Shown: positions 14,360 to 20,240 of the stretch, piece by piece
Numbering within the stretch: the first letter of the stretch is position 1
Layout of the letters: each line of letters starts with the position of its first letter
NCBI GenBank assembly: GCA_001275005.1
Contig: JWZX01002032.1
Coordinates: forward strand, 1-20,240
Direction of reading: 5' to 3'
Source of the DNA: Chrysochromulina tobinii
Taxonomy: Eukaryota > Haptophyta > Prymnesiales > Chrysochromulinaceae
Length of the DNA stretch: 20,240 nt
Position numbers and translations under genes: made by a program
Notes under the pieces: model-generated
Told to the model about the DNA's origin: nothing
Seen by the model: the letters and a program-made list of their open reading frames with translations, nothing else
The model's database searches: none

Positions 14360-14647
14360 TTCTATTTATTACAATGAACTATCCGGATACTATCCGGTCA
14401 CATCCAACGCGCACGAGTCTCGTCAAAATCGTAAAGTCAAGGTACATGATGGACTGTGGGAGCTTGATTTCGGCTCGCTTCAGAGGAGGCTCTTACATGT
14501 AGAAGAGAACGTTACATGTCGAACTGATGAGGACATTTCCGCACTTGCTCAGGCTGCCTCGTGCTAGGTTTCTCAAGCACCAGTTGGCGCCATCGAAGAA
14601 GGCGCGCTCTTTGCCTGTACGACGGGAGGGGACAGCGCGGGAGTCGC
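14360..14647. promoter_or_regulatory. Divergent intergenic region between the Ala-rich gene and SIZ1
   Basis: The region is 288 bp. On the minus strand, an AT-rich element (taataaataga) lies directly upstream of the Ala-rich gene's ATG, and tatccgg occurs twice (14381-14397). The SIZ1 frame is open on the plus strand from a GTG at 14561 without conserved residues, so its 5' end is not fixed. Confidence 0.4.
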
Positions 14648-16159
14648 ATGATGCTGGCCTTTCAAGATTTCTTCGGCGATATCGACGACCTCGAAGTCCA
14701 AATCAAGTCCTCGTATACAGGCCCTGCAGTTAACCCTGCTGTGCCGAAAGCACTCTTCCATGCCCGCTTGGATCCGGAGCTTCGCGAGATCTGTCGACGG
14801 GCGAAGTTGGGGATATCTGGTCGCAAGGCCGATTTGATCACCCGCATAGTTCATGCATGGCAGCAAGACTTGCCATTAGCGCGCAACGCGGTGCAGCAGG
14901 TTCTCGGCAAAGCCGGCGGCGGCGGCGGCGGCGGCGAAAGCGGCGGCAGCATCAGCAGCACCACAGGCAGCATGGTTGAGGCGAGGCCCTCGTCGTCCGC
15001 GGCTGCTGCCCCCACGAACATGTGGCCTGATCCGAGCGTACGCTGCATCTGCGTCGACGGCAATATGCGCAAGGCGCCGCCCGCCGTTCACTGGCTTTGC
15101 ACAGAGTGCGGCGCCTCTGTGCACGCAGCATGCCTCGGCCTAGGCCCCTTAGCCGCCGGGAGCGCGCCGGCGGGCTTCACGTGCCCATCGTGCATGGCGG
15201 TCACGCTCGTGCCCTTTGCCCCCGGGCTGCCCGAGCTGCAGCGGCCCAAGATACGTCTCGCGCCGGGCTCCTCTTCCTCGCAGCTGCAGCTTGGAGGACA
15301 TGGAACTCATATGGCGGACATCGAGTTCGAATACCAGCCGTCGCTGCTGGCGCCAAGCAGCGGCCATCGCCTCGAGCTGCGCTGCTTCCTCGCGCACCAG
15401 CTCGTCGAGCCGCCCAAGATGCGCAAGAACCACCGCTGGCCGCTCGGCTGCGTCCTCTTCCTCAACGGGACGCAGCAACAGGTGCAGCAGGTGCAACAGG
15501 CGTGGGACGGACACTCTTACAAGGACCGTGGTGAGGACTCGCCGCTGGTGCTGCCGACGCACCTACTGCGCGCGGGCACAAACCGGCTGTACTTCACCTC
15601 GTACGACCCACAGCCGCACATCGTCGTCGTACTGCCCACTACGTCGCGTACGTGGCAGAGTCTCGTGGCTGAGGTGCGAGATAAGCACACGCTGCTGCCC
15701 TCGGCGGCCCAGGCGCATATGCGAGCCACCTTCGGCGACCCGGCGGACGACGACGACGACGTGGTGGCGGGTGCCTCGCGCGTCTCACTGCGCTGCCCCC
15801 TCTCGATGCGCCGCATCGCCACCCCGGCGCGCGGAGTCAGTTGCCGCCACCTCGAGTGTTTCGATCTCGAATCCTACATCGAGCTGGCGACGGCTACGCC
15901 CTTCCCTCGCTGGCAGTGCCCCCTCTGCTCGATGCCCGCGCGCCCACACCAGCTGCGCGTGGACAGCTGGACGGCGCACGTGCTCGAGTCCCTGCCCGCA
16001 GATGCGACCGAAGTCGAAGTGCAGCCCAACGGAGCCTTTGCTCACTTCGATGTGAGTGAGCTGGCGAAGAACGGCGCCGGTTCGGGGCGCAAGCGCAAGC
16101 GACCCTCAGAGGGCGGCGACGTCACGGGCAGCGCCGGCGTGGGCAGGAGTGGCGTCGCA

Positions 16160-16205
<46 letters not shown>

Positions 16206-16450
16206 GCAGTGGCAGTGGCAGTGGCGGCGCAGTCACGGCTGCGGCCGCGGCCGCATCCTTGAGTGACGGAGGCACTAGTGGCAGCAGTCAAGAGAGCACC
16301 ACCACCGACGTGACGGTCGAGGCGGACAAGGCAGAGGTCGGCGGCTCTGCACCCGCCGCCAGGACAGTAGCCGCGGTGGATGTCATTGAGATCGACCCGG
16401 GCGACGACGAAGACCATCCCATCTGTCTGAGCAGTGACGAGGATGAGTGA
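14648..16450 (+). CDS. SIZ1: SIZ1/PIAS-type E3 SUMO-protein ligase
   Basis: A 600-residue protein from the double ATG at 14648. Domains in order: SAP (about 36-70; LREICRRAKLGISGRKADLI), a DNA/chromatin-binding helix pair; PHD finger (133-182; C133-C135, C151-C154, H159-C162, C179-C182, a full C4HC3 set); PINIT (about 197-340), which positions SUMO-E2 and substrate; SP-RING/MIZ (about 378-432; C383, C399, H401, C404, C424, C427, with CFDLESY and WQCPLC), which recruits the SUMO-charged E2 Ubc9. A basic NLS-like GRKRKRPS follows at 480-487, then a poly-Ser run. The C-terminus has two likely SUMO-interacting motifs, VIEID and ICLSSDEDE. SAP-PHD-PINIT-SP-RING is the plant SIZ1 order; animal PIAS lacks the PHD. 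Nuclear. A single exon here; the start is less certain than the domains. Confidence 0.93.
16160..16204 (+). repeat. AGC trinucleotide repeat (poly-Ser) in SIZ1
   Basis: About fifteen agc codons in a row encode a serine tract between the basic segment and the acidic SIM tail, followed by a Ser-Gly alternation. It is probably length-variable. Confidence 0.95.
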
Positions 16451-17467
16451 GTGTGGGATACACAGTCAGACTGAGGGACCACGGAAGGCACCCTTTTCAG
16501 CATCAACCATCATGCCCGCGTGGTCGCGCTCACTCCTCGTAATCACATATGTTAGGCTGTTCGAGATGGAGAACGGAATCGCCGCCGTAACGCCGTAGAA
16601 TCGCCTACCCCGAACGGGAAGGTTTTTATTAATATTATTAACTGAAATGCGTTCATATGATTATCTTTTGAAATAACGAATTTTACGTGTTTACCTATAG
16701 TTACGATTTATAATGACTTAATCGCGTGGCGGCATGAAGATGAACGGAACACACACGGTCCGACTTATGTAGTACACGGCGATCGAGGTGACCGCCGACA
16801 CCGGTCACCGCCCATCGTGAGCGATGGCAACAGTTGACACCTCCGCCACACGTCAGCCACACGCGACACGACCCACGACGCGCACCCGAAACGTTTGGAG
16901 ACACCAAAGAGACACCCGAGGTGGGACCAGGGGTCCTTGCGCCCGAAGCGCCCCTGGACGACAGCACGACACACTACGCAAATAAGTTTTAACACGGATT
17001 GGATCCACCAGACGTCGCCTGTCTCGGCTCAGTCCACCCCCGCAGGAGTCGGGAGGTGTCGCCCCCGACGGGCGACCGCTTCCGGATCCACATCCACGAT
17101 ATCGATACGATACGTGCCCCATAGCCGTAGCTTGCCAGCCGCCACTGCAGCCGCGATACGGTATACGCCACATGGGAAGATGCATGTCATGTGCACGCAC
17201 TACACACAACCAAAGGCAGCGACGAGACTCTTGCCGCTCGCGTCGCTGCAACCCCTCGCTCGTCATTGTACCGCCCCGCAACCTCGGACGCCTGCCATCC
17301 GCAGCAGGCGCGCGCGCGCTGAGACGGCGCTTTCGCACGCCCTCGACCCGTCGCTACGCCCACGCCGCCTCCTACGAGACCATTCATTCATAGCTGGCCA
17401 ACTAGTGGCCGCCCCACATTTTGCCGCCCCACGTCTGCCGTGCCACTAGGCAACTGCTCCCCCCAAC
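16451..17467. other. 1-kb convergent intergenic region, no gene seen
   Basis: It lies between SIZ1 and the chromodomain gene, which converge. Open frames at 16853-17449 on both strands are Arg/Pro/Thr-rich, mutually overlapping and match nothing I know, so I treat them as chance in GC-rich DNA. The stretch includes the AT-rich island listed separately. Confidence 0.6.
16618..16724. other. AT-rich island
   Basis: Bases 16621-16720 contain 23 G or C out of 100 by direct count, against a surrounding sequence I estimate at 60-65% GC. It includes ttattaatattatta, and catatgattatcttttgaaa. It could be a polyadenylation/termination zone, a replication-associated element or an insertion remnant. I see no terminal repeats. 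Confidence 0.8.
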
Positions 17468-17513
17468 TCACTCGCCGCTGTCACCGCTTTCGTCAGCCGC
17501 ACCCGACTCACCC

Positions 17514-17551
<38 letters not shown>

Positions 17552-20240
17552 CTCAGCTGCCTTGCCCCGCACGCCGCACGTGTGCGCGCAGTGCTTGCCT
17601 TTGGTACACGCTAGGCATGAGCTCGACGCTGGCGCGAGGCGCTTCTTCTTACGCGGCGGGCCGGAGCCTGGCTCGCGCGGCGGGCGCGGCGTCGATGGCT
17701 TACGCCGCGGCGGGAAGGTCAGTCCCATCATCGTGGCAGCGCTCGTGCCGTCCATCCCGCGCAGCACGCTGCCCGAGCGCGTGCCGGAGCCGAGTGCAGG
17801 CGCAGACGCCGCCAGGTGCGGCTCGAGCTCAATGTCAAGCAGCTGGCGGCGCTTGTTACGCGAGGAGGACGCTTGCTCTCGTGCAGCCTGCTCGACGTCG
17901 AGCTCGTCGATGCACCACACCTCCCCTTCCGCCTCGCGCGCGCCATGCACTGCCTCCGCCATAACGGCTTCGAGAGTCGACGCCTGCGCGTCACGTTCGA
18001 AGCCCTCCTTGAGCGGCGCCGGGCGCCAACGGATGCGCCCTGCACGCCGGCCGCAGCCACCAAAGCGGCCGGCGGCGTGCAGGGGCACGAGCGTGCACTT
18101 GTTCGAGATGGGCGCGTAACGCACCACGAGCCAAAAGCGGTGCTCGCGCTCGAGGCTGTGAGACGGGTTGGCCTCCACGAGCGCCGAGTTTGGCATGCGC
18201 GGCATCTCACCCAGACCTCCCTGGAAGATGCGGTCGCCTGCCAGCACGGGCTCGGGCGCCTGGTCGTGAAGCAGCGAGCGCACGATCCGGTGCGACCAGC
18301 GCGGTGTTGCCGACGGCGCGCCTCTGGTGCTCGTCTCCTCGACGTGCTTCGCGTTGCTACTCCCCTCGCTAGGGCCGTGGTGCGAGCGCTTGGAGCCTCC
18401 GCTTGGCTGCTTGCGGAAGCGCGCGAGCGCCGCCTTGGCGGCGCTCGACTGCATCAGCTCGGACGTTGCCTTCTCCCACGTCGCGTCGTCCACTGTCAGG
18501 TGCTTCCACTTCACAAGGTACTGCGTGGACCCATGGGGTCCCTTGGAGTCTAAGATCTTTTCGACCTCGTACCGCAGCTGAAGGCGCGCCTCGTCTCCCT
18601 CGTCGACGTTGAGCGACATGTCGCCCACTTGGAGCGACGAGCCGACTGGCTTGAGGATGCCCGCGGCGTTGTGGCTCTTGTGGTGCGAGCCGCCGTGCTT
18701 GCCCTTCTTTCGCGCCGACGACGGCGCGCCGTCCACGGCAGGCCACTCGCTCGTTAACCTCTTAGCGAGCATCTTCGTGACAGCATGGTCGGGCGTCATC
18801 GTCTGCAGCTTGAGCGCCATCATGTACGAGGTGTCGCCAAACTCATCGACTCGCGACTCGTCGGCGCACGCCCAGTGCCGGTAGCCCTGCATCGGGTTCT
18901 GGTCGATCGAGGTGCCCTCTGGATGGTACTTAGCAATCGCACCCACGCGCACAAAGCCGAGCTCCTCGTAAAACGAGACGGAGGCCATCGTCGCCTGCAG
19001 CACGACGAAATCGTACTCGCTGCTCGCGCGCAGCTCCTCGAGGGCCAGGCGCACGAGCAGCTTGCCCGCGCCCAAGCCCGCGAGTAGCCCGAGCTCCGCA
19101 ATCCGCGGCCACACGACGCCCGTCGTCATCGGGTCGCCCGAGTGTTCCTGCGCCTGCAGTTCCTCGGCGAGCGAGCCGTCGTCGTCGAGCACGCGCTCCT
19201 GCTTCTGCGTCGGCAGGAACACGTCGGGCTCCGAGGAGCGATCGCGCACGATGAGCGTCGCGCCCGGCTTGAGCTTCGTCGTCGCCGTCAGATCCGGATG
19301 CTTCTCCGAGTTCAGCTGCAGCAGATCGTCCACGGAGATCCCCAACCGCTTCGCCACCTGCTTGGGCATCTCTGCCTTCTCAAGCGTGAGTGTATCGACG
19401 AGCCCCGGGTCGGTGATAAAAAAGGCGGTGCCAGCTTGGACGCGCGAGTTGACCGTGATGTTCGGGAAGCGCGCAAGGTTCCACTTGACCAAGTCTGCTG
19501 ACTTGACGTCGCACCGGTGCGCCACCTGCATCACCGTCTCCCCGCCTTCTGACCACGTGAGCGCCGGGTCCTCTTGACCCACGAGCGAATTGGCCACGCG
19601 CGCGGCTGCCATGCCCGAGGCGAGGTGCTTCGAGTTCCACTCGAAGAAGTGCGTCCACGTCGTGAACGTCGTGCACGTGATGAATCCTTGCAGCCATCCC
19701 GTCGACTCGCACCTGATGAAAGAGGCAATCAGTTGTCATCAGTGACCATCAGGGGTCATCAGGGGCCATCAGAGGTCTTGCTCTCGTCGACTCGCACCGC
19801 AGCTGGTAGCCCCAGAGAGGGTCATCGATGTCCATCCGGTCAGCTATGTACACGAGCGGCAGCCCCGAAGGCACGTTCATCGAGAGGCGCGCGGCGCGTC
19901 TGTCGAGACTCTCCTGGGCGAGCGACTCGAGCTCCTGGATGCACACGAACCACTGCCGCCGCGAGACGGGCCGCAGTAGCACCGAACCCGCCAGATCAGC
20001 CTTGACTGCTGGCACAGAGCTGAACTCGTATGCCACCTCCGGCGGTGGGTCGGAGGTGAAGTGATGGTTTTTGAAGATACAGCGCGGCGCCGAGAGTTGA
20101 GGGCCACCGCTGCTGCTGCCAGCGTTGGCTGACTGCGGTCGCTTGCCCTTGCGCCCACCGCGAAAGTTGGGCTGCGGCTGCTGCGACGACGACCCCACGC
20201 CGCTGCTCCCTGCGCTGCGACCACCGCCACCGCCGCCACC
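17468..20240 (-). CDS. GNAT-like / LysM x2 / chromodomain fusion protein, 5' partial
   Basis: Two exons in the window: 20240-19798 (runs off the edge, open at the 5' end) and 19712-17468 (TGA), 895 residues together. The upstream exon has a Gly/Ser/Arg-rich start, then WFVCIQELESL, VYIADRMDIDDPLWGYQLR, and across the splice GWLQGFITCTTFTTW, consistent with the first strands of an acetyltransferase-like fold. Two LysM-like modules follow (about 19543-19412 and 19381-19247; VAHRCDVKSADLVKWN and VAKRLGISVDDLLQLN). Then a GNAT-type end (about 19120-18938: GLGAGKLLVRLALEEL, FVVLQATMASVSFYEELGF). A chromodomain (about 18580-18407) has YEVEKIL, YLVKWK and ATWE, supplying the aromatic cage for methyl-lysine. 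The tail carries PRKKKRLAP and a Cys-rich SCLACTKGKHCAHTCG, then poly-Ala. It is probably a nuclear chromatin reader/acetyltransferase. LysM normally binds GlcNAc polymers, so its role here is unclear. Confidence 0.75.
17511..17556 (-). repeat. GCC-type trinucleotide repeat (poly-Ala)
   Basis: A run of ccg/gcc triplets encodes two Ala runs near the C-terminus of the chromodomain protein, split by one Val. It is typical slippage-prone low complexity. Confidence 0.9.
19713..19797 (-). other. 85-nt intron flanked by an exact 14-bp direct repeat (introner-like)
   Basis: On the minus strand the donor is CTGCG|GTGCGAG and the acceptor TTTCATCAG|GTGCGAG. The 14-mer GGTGCGAGTCGACG is present at both borders (19785-19798 and 19700-19713). 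The intron is not a multiple of three and has an in-frame stop if unspliced. Splicing joins the two long conserved frames exactly (CG + G = Arg). Inside are five 10-bp units each starting CTGAT (19772 to 19723), and CTGAT fits a branch-point consensus. Confidence 0.8.

Noticed and set aside
14561-14647. N-terminal extension of the SIZ1 frame
   Set aside because: Starts with GTG and is basic, unconserved sequence; the ATG pair at 14648 is the first usable start.
16853-17449. Overlapping open frames on both strands in the large intergenic region
   Set aside because: Arg/Pro/Thr-rich, no motif, no start context, and they overlap each other.

Overview
This window looks like nuclear DNA of a unicellular, probably flagellated, GC-rich eukaryotic alga. 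The evidence is spliceosomal introns (GT-AG and one apparent GC-AG), a SIZ1/PIAS SUMO ligase, a chromodomain protein, a Tctex1 dynein light chain and an NSUN2-type RNA methyltransferase. High GC, Ala/Gly/Ser-rich low-complexity tails, in-frame tandem repeats and secretory-type sulfotransferase and glycosyltransferase genes fit a haptophyte best. A pelagophyte or related alga cannot be excluded. Lineage is inference. Nothing suggests a virus, plasmid or bacterium.

Layout: 1-1726 is a graveyard of a non-LTR (LINE-type) retroelement. Two ~97% identical forward fragments meet an inverted downstream fragment at a CTAG palindrome (1128-1131). 1723-4551 (-) is an NSUN2/Trm4-like RNA m5C methyltransferase with an S4-like N-terminus. 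It diverges from 4708-6510 (+), a sulfotransferase-like protein, which is followed on the same strand by 6671-8767 (+), a two-domain glycosyltransferase-like protein. 9265-10479 (-) is an SMP-30/gluconolactonase protein with a Dpy-30-like helix pair at its N-terminus. It diverges from a four-exon Tctex1 dynein light chain (10687-11320, +), which open reading frames alone do not show and which I assembled from splice sites and the family pattern. 11708-14359 (-) is an Ala-rich, repeat-built coiled-coil protein of unknown role, divergent from SIZ1 (14648-16450, +). A 1 kb intergenic stretch with a very AT-rich island separates SIZ1 from 17468-20240 (-), a partial gene whose protein combines a GNAT-like fold, two LysM domains and a chromodomain. 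That gene contains an 85-nt intron that looks like an introner.

The genes alternate in orientation, with three short divergent intergenic regions (156, 207 and 288 bp) that are probable bidirectional promoters. The genes do not form one pathway. Themes are RNA modification, glycan sulfation and glycosylation, dynein/cilium-type parts, and nuclear regulation (SUMO, chromatin). The least familiar items are the LysM-in-GNAT chromodomain protein, its repeat-flanked intron, and the Dpy-30/SMP-30 fusion opposite a dynein light chain.
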